From the NCBI GenBank assembly GCA_040772505.1, contig JAXGYA010000002.1, forward strand, positions 372,001 to 436,000: a DNA stretch of 64,000 bases. The letters are read 5' to 3'. The position numbers and the translations under genes are program-made. This stretch comes from Mariniphaga sp040772505. Lineage in GTDB: Bacteria > Bacteroidota > Bacteroidia > Bacteroidales > Prolixibacteraceae. The notes under the pieces were generated by a model. That model was not told the origin of the DNA. It made no database searches and worked only from the letters and a program-made list of their open reading frames with translations. Shown here piece by piece: positions 35,276-45,128 of the stretch (positions are counted from its first letter, which is position 1; each line of letters starts with the position of its first letter).

Positions 35276-35343
35276 GGAAAATTCAAATTTTGAACAAAAT
35301 TACAAAATATAGTTTCAATCCGGATATATTTAATCCGGGGTTT

Positions 35344-37302
35344 TCAATGGTTTTGCAAGGTGTGAATCCATACTGTCATTTCGCCTTTTCCGCGGTGAGC
35401 CCACGCATAATAGGGAATTGCGGTAAATTTGATCGGATAGAATTCGCCTTTGTCGGGACCTTCCCCTTTTTTAAGTATGGATGCTTCACCGGTTATTGTA
35501 TTTAAACCGCCCAATTTTCCCGGTCTGAATCCAAAAGAGAGATTTTCCTTCGGGTCGAGATATATGTTCGGGATGCCGGTCTTTTCATAATCAGCCCACT
35601 CAGTGCAATAGACCAGCGGTCCGAGCTGGAGTGCCATTTTTTCCTTGTTGTCTTCAATTTCAGGGTGAGCTTTTATTTTTCTGATTTCATAAGGAAAGTT
35701 TATGTCAATCTTATCGCCTGTTTCCCACTTTTTGGAAAGAACGGCATATCCGTTTTTTATTTCAGGAGTAACAACTTTTTCGTTAATTTTAAAAACCGTT
35801 GCGGCGGATGGCGAGTTCATAAATTCATAAATATCGCAGGGAACAGGATTTTCGGATGCCCAGCCCGGGATTCTGATGAGTAGATTGGCTTTCAGTGGTT
35901 TGTCTGTTTCGGGGTTGATGTAAATATGCCCGTTCCAGGGCATGTTGCTGTCCTGAATTAATTTGAAACTGCCTTTTGATGTTTCAAATGTTGCCGAGCC
36001 CGGCACAAAAAGGTTAACATAGAAGTCGTTTTCTTTTCTGGCATAAATATAATTGGGCATGGAGGGGATGAACCTTGCAATATTTGACGGACAGCATGCA
36101 CATCCGAACCATTCGCTTCGCTCATGCTGTCCGCTCGACTGCAAAGGATTGGGATAAAAAAACCGGTTGCCCTCAAGTGAAACACCCGAAAGGACATTGT
36201 TATAAAGTGAACGCTCCAGCACGTCAATATATTTAGCTTCTCCGGTCATGAGAAACATTCTGTGATTCCAGAAAACATTGGCAATGGCAGCGCAAGTTTC
36301 ACAATACGCCTTTTCGTTTGGCAATTCATAAGGTCCGGCGAAACCTTCGTTGCCGCCTTCGGCGCCGATTCCGCCGGTTATGTAAAACTTTTTGCAAATC
36401 ACATCTTCCCAGATTTTCTGAATAGCTCGAATGTAGGACTTGTCGCCGGTGAGCGCTGCAACATCAGCCATGGCAGTCCACATATATGCTGCCCGGACAG
36501 CATGTCCGACTGCTTCCGTTTGTTCTACAACCGGAAGGTGCGACTGATTGTATGAATTTTTCTTTCCGATTCCTTTTCCTCTGATATCTAAGAAAAATTT
36601 AGCAAGCTCCAAATATTTTTTTTCTCCGGTAGTTCTGTAGAGCTTCACCAGCCCGATTTCAATCTCCTGGTGTCCGGGCCAGTTTTCAATTTTTCCATAT
36701 CCGAAATCATGGTAAACCAGGTTGGCGCTTTTTATGGCAATGTCAAGAAGATTTCGTTTGCCAGTTGTTTGATACCAGGCAGTTGCCGCTTCATATAAAT
36801 GCCCCAGATTGTAGAGTTCGTGGCTCAAATCATCTGGCTTTTCCCAGCGCTTTGTACCAATCCATACATGTCCGCTGTCGCCAAGAATGGTGCGGTTAGT
36901 GAAAATATAGCCGTCATCTTCCTGCGCTTCTCCAATGAGATAAATCAGCGAGTCGATGGTTTTCTCAAGCTTCTCATCGTCAAAAAATTGTAACGAGTAG
37001 GCAGCGCCTTCAATGATTTTAAAAACATCGGAATCATCAAAAGGGAAGGCTGAGCAAAAGCTGCCCTCCTTCAATCCGCCGGCAACGGCAAAATTGTCTA
37101 TCCTCCCGGTTTCTTCACTTTTTTTTATGGCAATCGGAATAGTTACCTGATGATTTGTTCTGATGCGTTTTGCCCAGAATTCATCTTTTACCTTCACCTG
37201 TGTGAAGGGAACCGGAGAAATTGGATAATCATTTCTCAATCCCTTTTCAGTGCATGAAAACAGGAACAGCATGACCAGAATGAAAAAGAGAGACCGTTTC
37301 AT
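35344..37302 (-). CDS. GH127 family lipoprotein, probable beta-L-arabinofuranosidase (DUF1680)
   Basis: A 652-aa lipoprotein from the ATG at 37302 (MKRSLFFILVMLFLFSC, lipobox Cys17). The (alpha/alpha)6-barrel has the GH127 core: a glutamate in AYCETCAAIANVFWNHRM and the Cys cluster EWFGCACCPSNIARF, whose cysteine is the nucleophile in the characterised Bifidobacterium enzyme (Zn-coordinated with Glu). A C-terminal beta domain ends at TVWIHTLQNH. It is not next to a SusCD pair, so its glycan is unclear; plant or algal arabinosides are possible from the family. Confidence 0.85.
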   Translation of the reverse strand: MKRSLFFILVMLFLFSCTEKGLRNDYPISPVPFTQVKVKDEFWAKRIRTNHQVTIPIAIKKSEETGRIDNFAVAGGLKEGSFCSAFPFDDSDVFKIIEGAAYSLQFFDDEKLEKTIDSLIYLIGEAQEDDGYIFTNRTILGDSGHVWIGTKRWEKPDDLSHELYNLGHLYEAATAWYQTTGKRNLLDIAIKSANLVYHDFGYGKIENWPGHQEIEIGLVKLYRTTGEKKYLELAKFFLDIRGKGIGKKNSYNQSHLPVVEQTEAVGHAVRAAYMWTAMADVAALTGDKSYIRAIQKIWEDVICKKFYITGGIGAEGGNEGFAGPYELPNEKAYCETCAAIANVFWNHRMFLMTGEAKYIDVLERSLYNNVLSGVSLEGNRFFYPNPLQSSGQHERSEWFGCACCPSNIARFIPSMPNYIYARKENDFYVNLFVPGSATFETSKGSFKLIQDSNMPWNGHIYINPETDKPLKANLLIRIPGWASENPVPCDIYEFMNSPSAATVFKINEKVVTPEIKNGYAVLSKKWETGDKIDINFPYEIRKIKAHPEIEDNKEKMALQLGPLVYCTEWADYEKTGIPNIYLDPKENLSFGFRPGKLGGLNTITGEASILKKGEGPDKGEFYPIKFTAIPYYAWAHRGKGEMTVWIHTLQNH

Positions 37303-37351
37303 AATTCTCAGGTTTTGATTTTGTATCAAATTTAATGAATTTGATTGGTAC

Positions 37352-38092
37352 TTAAAAAGATTTTTTTGCTTGACTTTCAAAAAATTGCCTTGCAGCAGCT
37401 AAATCTTCGGGTTTGCCAACATCCACCCACCATTCCGAATCATCGAAATAACCGGTAATCAGGTAGTTTTCTGCCAGTTGAATGTATAAATCAATGATTG
37501 AAAAACAATCTTCCGGCGGCATCAGATGGAATATTTCGGGACTAACGATGTGAATCCCGCTGAATGCCATTTCAATGGCATCTTTTATTTCACCGTGTGC
37601 AGCAATCTTTTTCTCGCCTGTCTTTTTGTTAACCCAGCCAATGAGCCTCTTTTTTCGGTTAAACAAAAAATAGCGTTCTGTTTCCCTTTTGCGAACCACA
37701 ACGGTTGCCAGAGCGCCCGAGCGATTATGAATCTGCATCAGCTCTCTGAGATTTAGATCAGAAAGAATATCCACATTGTAAATGAGCACAGGCTCATCGT
37801 TTTTCAGCAGGCTTGCTGCTTTTTTTAATCCCCCTCCGGTGTTGAGCAATTTGTCGGTTTCATCAGAAATTTTAATGGAAACACCAAACTCTTTTCGACT
37901 TAAAAATTCAATAATATGACCGGAGAAATGATGGACATTTACAATAATTTCTGTTACTCCTTCGCTTTTCAGCTTTTCGACGGCATGCTGAAGCAAAGTT
38001 TTTTTGCCCACTTCAACCAGTGCTTTGGGTTTGTGAAGGGTTTCATCTTTTAACCGCGTTCCTAATCCTGCAGCAAAAATCATTGCTTTCAT
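37352..38092 (-). CDS. Sugar-phosphate nucleotidyltransferase (MurU / mannose-1-P guanylyltransferase-like)
   Basis: A 246-aa protein from the ATG at 38092, giving the canonical MKAMIFAAGLGTRLKDETLHKPKALVEVG, whose GxGTR-type loop and Lys bind the nucleoside triphosphate. VYNVDILSD carries the metal-binding Asp. No left-handed beta-helix acyltransferase tail is present, so it matches the short nucleotidyltransferases used in sugar recycling (MurU-like) or GDP-mannose synthesis. Substrate not determined. It lies 49 bp upstream of the GH127 gene. Confidence 0.85.
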   Translation of the reverse strand: MKAMIFAAGLGTRLKDETLHKPKALVEVGKKTLLQHAVEKLKSEGVTEIIVNVHHFSGHIIEFLSRKEFGVSIKISDETDKLLNTGGGLKKAASLLKNDEPVLIYNVDILSDLNLRELMQIHNRSGALATVVVRKRETERYFLFNRKKRLIGWVNKKTGEKKIAAHGEIKDAIEMAFSGIHIVSPEIFHLMPPEDCFSIIDLYIQLAENYLITGYFDDSEWWVDVGKPEDLAAARQFFESQAKKSF

Positions 38093-38179
38093 AATCAGTT
38101 GACTGAAGTTTTTAAACTCAGACAGCAACATTGGTTTTTTCTCTTATGAAACATAATGATCAGGTTCAAAATGAGGAAA

Positions 38180-38623
38180 TTACCGTATTCTGTTCATGCT
38201 CCTGATTAACGCCTCATCTTTACCAATGGCGCGAATGGCAAGATAATCGAGGATAACGGCAATAATTGGGAACGTTATCGGAATTTTGAAAGCAACTTCA
38301 GCATTGCTGAAAGCTGCATACAAAAAGTACATAATTACGCCAAACAGTCCTAACAGAAGAATGATGGTGAAAACGAGTACCCGGATTTGCAGAATGCGCC
38401 TTTTATATAAGAAGATTGCACCTAAGTGAAGCAGACTGATCAGCCAGGAGAACAAAAAAAGCGGCAATCCGCTAAACAGGGTTTGTTCAGCGCTGCTGAT
38501 TCCTTTTGCATTAAAAACGTACAATTCTCCGTTGACAGCCAGCTCTGCAAAATTCAGCTTCAGCATCAGTGCGGTAAGCACAGCTGCTAAAAAGATATAG
38601 AGTGTTTGAATTCTTTGAATCAT
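38180..38623 (-). CDS. DUF4293 family membrane protein
   Basis: A 147-aa protein with four transmembrane helices that starts MIQRIQTLYIFLAAVL, the characteristic opening of DUF4293 proteins of Bacteroidota. The ATG at 38623 is preferred over a TTG three codons upstream. The C-terminus is basic (DEALIRSMNRIR) and cytoplasmic. Function unknown. Confidence 0.8.
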   Translation of the reverse strand: MIQRIQTLYIFLAAVLTALMLKLNFAELAVNGELYVFNAKGISSAEQTLFSGLPLFLFSWLISLLHLGAIFLYKRRILQIRVLVFTIILLLGLFGVIMYFLYAAFSNAEVAFKIPITFPIIAVILDYLAIRAIGKDEALIRSMNRIR

Positions 38624-38680
38624 AATTATCAATTTTTGGCAAAATTATAAAAATTTCTCAGCCTGAAATGCGTGTTCATT

Positions 38681-41600
38681 TCAGCCATTTATCTTTTCCA
38701 ACTCATCCTGATTGAGATACCAGATATATCCTTCAACTTTCTCAAATCCGCACTCCCTCAGTGTTTCCGTGTATTCCCTGACTTGCCTGTGGTGTTTTTC
38801 AGGTATTTTCTCTCCCCATTTATAATCAACCACAACCGCATTTTTGCCTGAAAACATGATTCTGTCAGGGCGGATTACTTTATTTTTTGTGATCAGGTTG
38901 CGCTCGTTCATAACCTGCAAGTTGCCGCTGAACCAATGCTTAATCACCGGGTTTAGCATTGCTTTTTTCATTTTCTCCAAAATGAGTTCATGTTCGGTTT
39001 CCGTGATTTTCCCCTCCTTTAAAGCATTGTTGCATTCGGGGAGTATGTCATCGGATGTTTTTACGCCGGCTAAGATTTCATGAATGAGTTTGCCGCTGTT
39101 TTTTACAGAGCGGTTGTGTTCGGCATCTTCCAGGAAATTCTCACTGTTGATGCGCAGCCTGATTCTTTCGCCGGGTGCGTTGAAATGGTATTTTTCAATC
39201 CAGATTGTGCCTGATGATTCATCAGACTTATTGAAAAGAGGCATTTCGCCATAGGAAAAGAGCTCTTTTTCGCCACTTTTTTCAAACGACACCATTTTCT
39301 CCGGAATATGGGTTGTCAGTGCATCATAGAGTATGGCGCTGATTGTTGAAAAACTGGCACTTTTTTCTTCTTTTATTATACTGTTTACCAGCAATACCGA
39401 TTTTGCGCGGGTGAAAGCAACATAAACAAGGTTGAGCGTATCAATATAGCTGTTCAGTTTTTCTTCGAGAAAATCATTTTTGAATATGGTCTCTTTCACT
39501 TCGTTTGAGGCTTCAACGGGCAGCAGCGGAAGCTGATTCATCGGTTTCTCATCCGTGCTGCACCACAACAGCGGTTGCTGATTGCCGCCCCACGATACAT
39601 TCCAGTTGAAAAACGGAATCAAAACCGCTTCAAATTCAAGCCCTTTGGCTTTATGAATAGTCATCAGCCGCACAGAATCCACCTCGTCATTTGCACTGAC
39701 GGAAGTTTTAAAGCCCTTTTCATTCCACCAATGCAACATATTGGAAAGATCGTTGGAGAGCGTGATTTTTAATTCGGCTGCGGTGTCAATTAAAGTCTGC
39801 AAAAAAGGCAGTTCCGTTTCAATCCTGAAAAGGTTAAATACCGAGCAGATTTCCATAACGATCTCATCAAGTGACGACAGCAAAACTTTTTGCCTGATAT
39901 GTGCTATCTTTTCAAACGGTTCAGCTTCAAAACCTGTTTCATAAAGTCTCTCTTTTCCTCGTGGGCTGTCATTTTGTTCAGGGATAACCTGCAGGATGTT
40001 TGTTGGTTTATGTTCACTTTTCACGGCTGTGCCGTCATTTTCCAGAGTCGGCTTTAGCCAGGAATGCCAAAGATGTAAAAGTGCAGTTTTTGAAAGAATA
40101 TTTTCCGGATCAACCAGCAGCTCGATAACCAGCATAACCAGGTTAACACCCTGAGATGCATAAAGAAACAAGGACTCTCCGGAGAGTACCGATAAATTAT
40201 AATCAACATTTTCCTCTTTTCGGGAGGCTTCAAGAAATGCCCCGATTATTGCAGCGCCTTCGCTGTTTTTCCGGATAAGAATTGCAATTTCTGATGCTTT
40301 AAGTCCCCGCTCCTGCAGGATTTTTACCTGCTCAATGAGCAGATTCATGGAGTTTTCCTCAAAATCTTCCTTGGGGAAAAATTGAATTTCGGCATATCCG
40401 TCGGTTTTTGCAGAAGGATTGCCCGGTTTCTGAATATAGTCCTGATATACAGAACGAAACTTCATTAAAAGGCGGTTGTCTTCTAGCTGATTGATTAATC
40501 TGTCTTCAAACGATTGAAGCACTGCGCCAATAACATGATTGTTAAAATCAATAATTTTCAAACGGCTTCGCCAGTTTTTTTCCAAAGAAATCTCTTTAGG
40601 CTGGAAATTGGGAAAATCGCTTTGCACCTGAGACGCCAATATATTCCAGTCGCTGTTGCGCCACCTGTAAATAGCCTGCTTCACGTCGCCCACGAGAAGC
40701 GTTGGATATCCTTCTGAAAGCGCATTGAGAATCAGGGGCTTGAAGTTTTGCCATTGAAGCGAGGAGGTGTCCTGAAATTCATCGAGCATATAATAATTAT
40801 ACCGGACACCGATTTTTTCATATACAAACGGTGATTCACTGTTGCCGATAATTTTACTCAGCAGCAGGTTGGAGTCTGCCAGCTGAAGCATCTCCTTATC
40901 CTTCAGATGAAGCCTGATTTCCTCTTTCAGATCGGTTAAAATGCCAAGAATTCGGATATGTTTCAACACAACGGATACAGAGAAATATTTTTTGAGCAAA
41001 TCGAGGATTTGCAATAACTTAGGCTGCAAATAGCTGTCGGCAAGTATCTGAATTGCATCTTTTTGTTTGTGCGATTTGGAAACCCAAACTTCAGCAGACT
41101 GAGCTGCTTTTAATGTTCTGTTTGAAGGAGCAGCAATATTTCCGTTTGCTATTTTTTCCAGATAGCCTGCCACTCCACTCGATTTGTAGGAAAAATCATC
41201 CACTGAAAAGCCTTGCTGGTGAATGGTATCCATGCCATCGCGTGCTTTTGTTTGGATGGCATTGTTTAACAAGGCTTTGGATTTCATCAGTTCAGTAATG
41301 AATTTCTCCAGGTTTTGTCGGTTATACGGATTTTTCTCCTGATTTTCGTCGGGAAAAAACAGCTGGAATTTTTCTTTAAAAAGTTCGCTTCCCAACTTTT
41401 TAATGTTCTCCTCAATTCTCATGCTACTGCCATCCCTGATTTTCTCTTCGCTGAATTTTACTAACCAGTTGCGAAGTTTTTTGTCATCGCTGATTTTCTC
41501 CATGAGCCGGTCAACCGCTTCTGCCAAAACCATTTCGCTGTCCAATTCAAGCATGAAGTTTGGGGAAATACCCATTTCACGGTTAAAAGCCTTGATCACC

Positions 41601-41932
41601 CGCTGGGTAAATGAGTCGATTGTGCTGATTGAAAACCGATGATAATCGTGCAGAATGTTTTTCAGCGCTTGCTGCGCTTTCCCCCTTATTTGCTGCTCAT
41701 TGAATTTTGTTGCCCCGGTCAGTATCTTTAAATAAGCGGTATCCTTGCCGGTTGAGAGCAGATACAACTGCTCGAGAATTCGGCTTTTCATCTCATTGGT
41801 GGCTTTGTTGGTAAAGGTAACCGCCAGAATATTCCTGTAACTTAGCTGATTTTCAATGAGCAGCTTTAAATATTCTGCAACAAGCTGAAAAGTTTTACCC
41901 GAGCCGGCAGATGCTTTGTAAACTGTTAGCAT
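38681..41932 (-). CDS. UvrD/RecB-like (AddA-type) ATP-dependent helicase-nuclease
   Basis: A 1083-aa SF1 helicase with a C-terminal nuclease, the exonuclease V beta/AddA layout. Walker A is ASAGSGKT (residues 7-14), motif Ia LAVTFTNKATNEMKSR, motif II YMLDEFQDTSSLQW, motif IV NWRSRLKIIDFNN, motif V VRLMTIHKAKGLEFEAV and motif VI LVYVAFTRAKSVL. The last 100 residues have the PD-(D/E)xK pattern RPDRIMFSGKNAVVVDYKWGEK. It would resect double-strand breaks for RecA. The AddB-like partner commonly encoded nearby is not adjacent here. Confidence 0.9.
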   Translation of the reverse strand: MLTVYKASAGSGKTFQLVAEYLKLLIENQLSYRNILAVTFTNKATNEMKSRILEQLYLLSTGKDTAYLKILTGATKFNEQQIRGKAQQALKNILHDYHRFSISTIDSFTQRVIKAFNREMGISPNFMLELDSEMVLAEAVDRLMEKISDDKKLRNWLVKFSEEKIRDGSSMRIEENIKKLGSELFKEKFQLFFPDENQEKNPYNRQNLEKFITELMKSKALLNNAIQTKARDGMDTIHQQGFSVDDFSYKSSGVAGYLEKIANGNIAAPSNRTLKAAQSAEVWVSKSHKQKDAIQILADSYLQPKLLQILDLLKKYFSVSVVLKHIRILGILTDLKEEIRLHLKDKEMLQLADSNLLLSKIIGNSESPFVYEKIGVRYNYYMLDEFQDTSSLQWQNFKPLILNALSEGYPTLLVGDVKQAIYRWRNSDWNILASQVQSDFPNFQPKEISLEKNWRSRLKIIDFNNHVIGAVLQSFEDRLINQLEDNRLLMKFRSVYQDYIQKPGNPSAKTDGYAEIQFFPKEDFEENSMNLLIEQVKILQERGLKASEIAILIRKNSEGAAIIGAFLEASRKEENVDYNLSVLSGESLFLYASQGVNLVMLVIELLVDPENILSKTALLHLWHSWLKPTLENDGTAVKSEHKPTNILQVIPEQNDSPRGKERLYETGFEAEPFEKIAHIRQKVLLSSLDEIVMEICSVFNLFRIETELPFLQTLIDTAAELKITLSNDLSNMLHWWNEKGFKTSVSANDEVDSVRLMTIHKAKGLEFEAVLIPFFNWNVSWGGNQQPLLWCSTDEKPMNQLPLLPVEASNEVKETIFKNDFLEEKLNSYIDTLNLVYVAFTRAKSVLLVNSIIKEEKSASFSTISAILYDALTTHIPEKMVSFEKSGEKELFSYGEMPLFNKSDESSGTIWIEKYHFNAPGERIRLRINSENFLEDAEHNRSVKNSGKLIHEILAGVKTSDDILPECNNALKEGKITETEHELILEKMKKAMLNPVIKHWFSGNLQVMNERNLITKNKVIRPDRIMFSGKNAVVVDYKWGEKIPEKHHRQVREYTETLRECGFEKVEGYIWYLNQDELEKING

Positions 41933-41959
41933 AAGTGGTGTTAAGTTTGAGATTTCAGA

Positions 41960-42496
41960 TTATGGGTATCCGGGACCTTGAATAACATTCACCCGTGTTT
42001 CAATTTTGAAATTTTTGGATACGTTATATTTCATAAACAGGGTAGAACCACGCACATCAAAATTATTCAGCCCATGATTTGGAAATGGCGCAGTAAATGG
42101 CGAACGACCCTCGAAGCTATAACCTCCAAGCACGAAACGGTTGTTAAACCGATATTCCGAACCGCTTAGGACATTGGTATTCAGCACAAGCGGATGAAAC
42201 AGACTGCCCGGTGCTCTGAAGTACAATCTTCCGGCAGCCCAAGTGTCTGTTTGATTTTCAAAAAAGTTAAAGCTTCTGAATTTCAGAGCTTCGCTGTCAA
42301 AATTCAGTTTGACCACCGGTAAAGGTTGCATCCACTCCCCGGAAGGAAGTATTCCCATCAAAAGCTGATTATACATCAGCTTGCGTTCAGCGGTAATCAT
42401 TGATGAGTCCTGCTCAGGCATCAACGGCATCAATTTTTCCTGACCAAAGGCTGTAACTGATATGTTCAGCAAGAGTATGAAGAAAATCCTTTTCAC
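41960..42496 (-). CDS. Secreted outer-membrane-type protein, unknown function
   Basis: A 178-aa protein with a signal peptide (MKRIFFILLLNISVTAFGQ). The mature part is rich in aromatic and alternating residues (VVKLNFDSEALKFRSFNFF, AAGRLYFRAPG, EYRFNNRFVLGGYSFEG, LFMKYNVSKNFKIETRV), suggesting beta-strands of an outer-membrane barrel or beta-sandwich. I do not recognise a family. It lies 27 bp upstream of the AddA-like gene on the same strand. Confidence 0.65.
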   Translation of the reverse strand: MKRIFFILLLNISVTAFGQEKLMPLMPEQDSSMITAERKLMYNQLLMGILPSGEWMQPLPVVKLNFDSEALKFRSFNFFENQTDTWAAGRLYFRAPGSLFHPLVLNTNVLSGSEYRFNNRFVLGGYSFEGRSPFTAPFPNHGLNNFDVRGSTLFMKYNVSKNFKIETRVNVIQGPGYP

Positions 42497-42558
42497 AACA
42501 ATCCTTTTTCCTTTTTTGATTCCTTCAAAAATACAAATAATTGGGGATAGTTGAATTT

Positions 42559-43995
42559 TTAATCGGAATCAATTAATTCAGCAGCGTATTTTTGAAGTAA
42601 ATTCCACATTTCCCTCACGTGTTTTACTTCAGTATTTGTTTGTGCAATACTCATGCGCAAAACAACCTGACCGTTTAATTTTGTGTGGGTGAAAAAAGCA
42701 TTGCCGGATTGGTTTATGGCATTCATCAGTTTCATGTTCATTTCATTGCCGGATTTGTGTCTGAAACAAACCAGATTGAACGCCGGCTCCAAAATCAGTT
42801 CAAAATTTTCGGATTCTTTAACCCAGTCTGCAAACTGCTGTGCCATCCTGACGTGCTTCCTGATGTGAAACTGCAAACCCTCCACTCCGTAATGCCGGAT
42901 TACAAACCAAAGTTTCAGGGAGCGAAATCTTCTTCCAAGCTGAATATGCCAGTCGCGGTAGTCGAAAACCTCACCGGATTCCGTTGCTTTGTTGCGCAGA
43001 TATTCGGGCATGATGGAGAACGTCTCGGTCAGCTCTGCACGATTTGCAACCCAAAACACATCGCAGTCGAAATTGGTAAACATCCATTTGTGCGGATTTA
43101 AACAATAGCTGTCAGCAAGTTCCACACCTTTGCTATAGTGCCTGAATTCGGGGCAGAGCATTGCTGTCCCCGACATGGCTGCGTCCACGTGCATCCAGCA
43201 GTTTTCCCTTTTGCATATTTCACCGATTTCCCGGATAGGATCAACTGCGTTTGATGATGTGGTGCCGATTGTTGCACAGACGAAGAAGGGCTTCAGCCCT
43301 TTTGCTCTGTCTTTCTGAATTTGCTTTTCCAGCAATTCGGGGCGCATGGCAAACTGCCGGTCCACATCAATTATCCGCAGGTTTTCACTGCCAATGCCGG
43401 CTATTTTGATTGCCTTTTCAAGCGATGAATGGGTTTGCGATGAAACGTAAGCAACCAGTTTTTGCCTGACACCCGTTTTGTTTGATTCAAATTTTGTGGC
43501 GCGTTCACGTGCAGCAATGACTGCCGTTAGAGCTGAAGTGGAAGCGGTATCCTGAATAACACCTCCGCCGGTGGAGGTGGATTTGAATTTTTCCGGCATG
43601 TCTGACATCTCTGCCAGCCAGTCAAGCACCCGGGTTTCCAGCTCTGTTGCTGCAGGGCTTGTTGCCCAAATCATCCCCTGAATTCCCAGACCCGAAGAAA
43701 TGAGATCGCCTAAAATTGAAGGAAATGATGTGTTGCACGGGAAATAACCAAAAAACAAGGGCGATTGCCAATGGGTAATCCCTGGCATGATGATTTCATC
43801 CAGGTCTTTCATCATGGCATCCATGGATTCTCCTTTTTCAGGAGCGCTGAGCGGAAGTTTTGACATTATTTCTCCGGGTTTAACCTGAGAAAGAACCGGA
43901 TATTTTTCAATATTCTCGTAATAGTCGGCAATCCAGTCGATAACTTTTTTGCCTTCTTTCCGAAATTGGGATGGAGTGAGGTGATAATTTTTCAT
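42559..43995 (-). CDS. Group II pyridoxal-phosphate-dependent decarboxylase (aromatic-L-amino-acid type)
   Basis: A 478-aa PLP enzyme from the ATG at 43995 (MKNYHLTPSQFRKEGKKVIDW, the usual opening of this family); an ATG at 44019 is eight codons upstream. Family motifs are MPGITHWQSPLFFGYFPCN, GGGVIQDTASTSALTA, CATIGTTSSNAVDPI, MHVDAAMSGTAMLCPE and the PLP-lysine site LNPHKWMFTNFDCD. The closest group is aromatic amino acid (tryptophan, tyrosine, DOPA, phenylalanine) decarboxylase rather than glutamate decarboxylase. Reaction: amino acid to amine plus CO2 in the cytoplasm. No matching antiporter is adjacent, so an acid-resistance role is not supported. Confidence 0.9.
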   Translation of the reverse strand: MKNYHLTPSQFRKEGKKVIDWIADYYENIEKYPVLSQVKPGEIMSKLPLSAPEKGESMDAMMKDLDEIIMPGITHWQSPLFFGYFPCNTSFPSILGDLISSGLGIQGMIWATSPAATELETRVLDWLAEMSDMPEKFKSTSTGGGVIQDTASTSALTAVIAARERATKFESNKTGVRQKLVAYVSSQTHSSLEKAIKIAGIGSENLRIIDVDRQFAMRPELLEKQIQKDRAKGLKPFFVCATIGTTSSNAVDPIREIGEICKRENCWMHVDAAMSGTAMLCPEFRHYSKGVELADSYCLNPHKWMFTNFDCDVFWVANRAELTETFSIMPEYLRNKATESGEVFDYRDWHIQLGRRFRSLKLWFVIRHYGVEGLQFHIRKHVRMAQQFADWVKESENFELILEPAFNLVCFRHKSGNEMNMKLMNAINQSGNAFFTHTKLNGQVVLRMSIAQTNTEVKHVREMWNLLQKYAAELIDSD

Positions 43996-44092
43996 TGAAT
44001 TGTGATTTTCAATCTGCATTTTAAAAAAATTCAGTTTTTAACCGGTAAATGATTGATTCTATTTTGGTCTGAATTTTAATATTCAGAGCGAG

Positions 44093-44365
44093 TCAAAATT
44101 CAATTCTGAAATTACTGAACTCTTCCAATATATTGTTCCTGACTACATCTAATTTGTCAACCCTCGAAAGCGGCGGGCCTGTTCTCAGTTTTTCCAAAAA
44201 CAGTTTCATGTTTTCAGAACTCCCCTGAGCTATTGCGAGCACTCCGCCATCACGGGTATTTTTCACCCATCCCTTAATATTAAGCAATTTCGCATTGTGT
44301 TCCGTAAAAAAACGGAATCCGACCCCCTGAACCCTGCCGGTTACTTTAATTTCATTCTGAATCAT
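44093..44365 (-). CDS. acyP: Acylphosphatase
   Basis: A 90-aa enzyme hydrolysing acyl phosphates. The signature VTGRVQGVGFRFFTEHNA contains the catalytic Arg of the phosphate cradle, and WVKNTRDGGVLAIAQG contains the catalytic Asn. Length is standard. Its ATG overlaps the upstream membrane protein stop by 4 bp (ATGA), so the two genes are translationally coupled. Confidence 0.95.
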   Translation of the reverse strand: MIQNEIKVTGRVQGVGFRFFTEHNAKLLNIKGWVKNTRDGGVLAIAQGSSENMKLFLEKLRTGPPLSRVDKLDVVRNNILEEFSNFRIEF

Positions 44366-44724
44366 TGCTTCTCCCCAAATTCGTTAACTATTTCTGTTTG
44401 AGTCAATGCCCAGATGGAATATACGCCAAGTGCCGTGCCAAACGGAAAATTAACTAAAGCGATGACTGAAAGCACAAGAGCAAGAATTCGTGCCCACTCT
44501 TTTCGTTTGAATAAACCTATTCCGGCAATTATGCCCGGAAGACCAATCAGGATTAAAAAGGCAAAAATTATTTTTGCAATCAAAGGCAGAATGAATTGAG
44601 CTTCCATGTCATCCACAAAATTTCCAATAAAATATAAAATGACAAACAAAAATATGCCTATGAGAATGCTCAAAATACTAAGTCCTATGTGAAGGGCAGC
44701 TACAATACTAATGTGTTTTTGCAT
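44362..44724 (-). CDS. Small polytopic membrane protein, unknown function
   Basis: A 120-aa protein with three to four hydrophobic helices (HIGLSILSILIGIFLFVILYF, LIAKIIFAFLILIGLPGIIAGIGLF, ARILALVLSVIALVNFPFGTALGVYSIW). The GLFKRKEWARILALVLS stretch is common among small Bacteroidota membrane proteins. It forms a two-gene unit with acyP. No function is known to me. Confidence 0.7.
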   Translation of the reverse strand: MQKHISIVAALHIGLSILSILIGIFLFVILYFIGNFVDDMEAQFILPLIAKIIFAFLILIGLPGIIAGIGLFKRKEWARILALVLSVIALVNFPFGTALGVYSIWALTQTEIVNEFGEKQ

Positions 44725-44864
44725 AACAGTTGATTTTTTAAAATTCCTATAAAATTATAAAATTCAGGACAAATAAGCTGTAGATTTGTTAAAAATAACC
44801 CTCTTCCTGAGAATATTTCCGAATAAACCATTAATTTTGTCATTCATTTAGTTGAGGAGGCATT

Positions 44865-45104
44865 ATGAGTTTTTTAATAGTAATATTACTTTCAATTGCA
44901 TTGATTTCAATAGCATTTTTGGGGCTTGCCACGAAAATGTTGTTAAAGCGTGGCGGGAAATTTCCCAACACGCACATAGGCGGAAACAAATTTTTAGTAG
45001 ATAAAGGCATTTACTGTGCACAAACCACCGACAGGCTGGAAAGGGAAAAAGCTAAAAAGCAGATCGATTTCAAAAGCATGAAAATTGCAAAAGTCTCTGA
45101 ATGA
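44865..45104 (+). CDS. Small single-pass membrane protein, possible Na+-NQR maturation factor
   Basis: A 79-aa protein with one N-terminal membrane helix (residues 3-26) and a hydrophilic tail containing GGKFPNTHIGGNK and GIYCAQTTDR, which look like conserved blocks. It converges with apbE 24 bp away. In Vibrio the small NqrM (DUF539) protein is encoded next to apbE at the end of the nqr operon and helps insert iron into NQR. The layout here (helix plus short tail, next to apbE, near nqr) is similar, but NqrM has four cysteines and this protein one, so equivalence is only a hypothesis. Confidence 0.6.
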   Translation: MSFLIVILLSIALISIAFLGLATKMLLKRGGKFPNTHIGGNKFLVDKGIYCAQTTDRLEREKAKKQIDFKSMKIAKVSE

Positions 45105-45128
45105 TGTTGCCCTGTTCCCCGAAGATTT

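Noticed and set aside
35320..35338. Short hairpin CCGGAT/ATCCGG as terminator of the GH127 gene
   Set aside because: Only a 6-bp stem and no T-run follows on either strand; it also lies upstream of ftsX-side transcripts, so the role is unclear.
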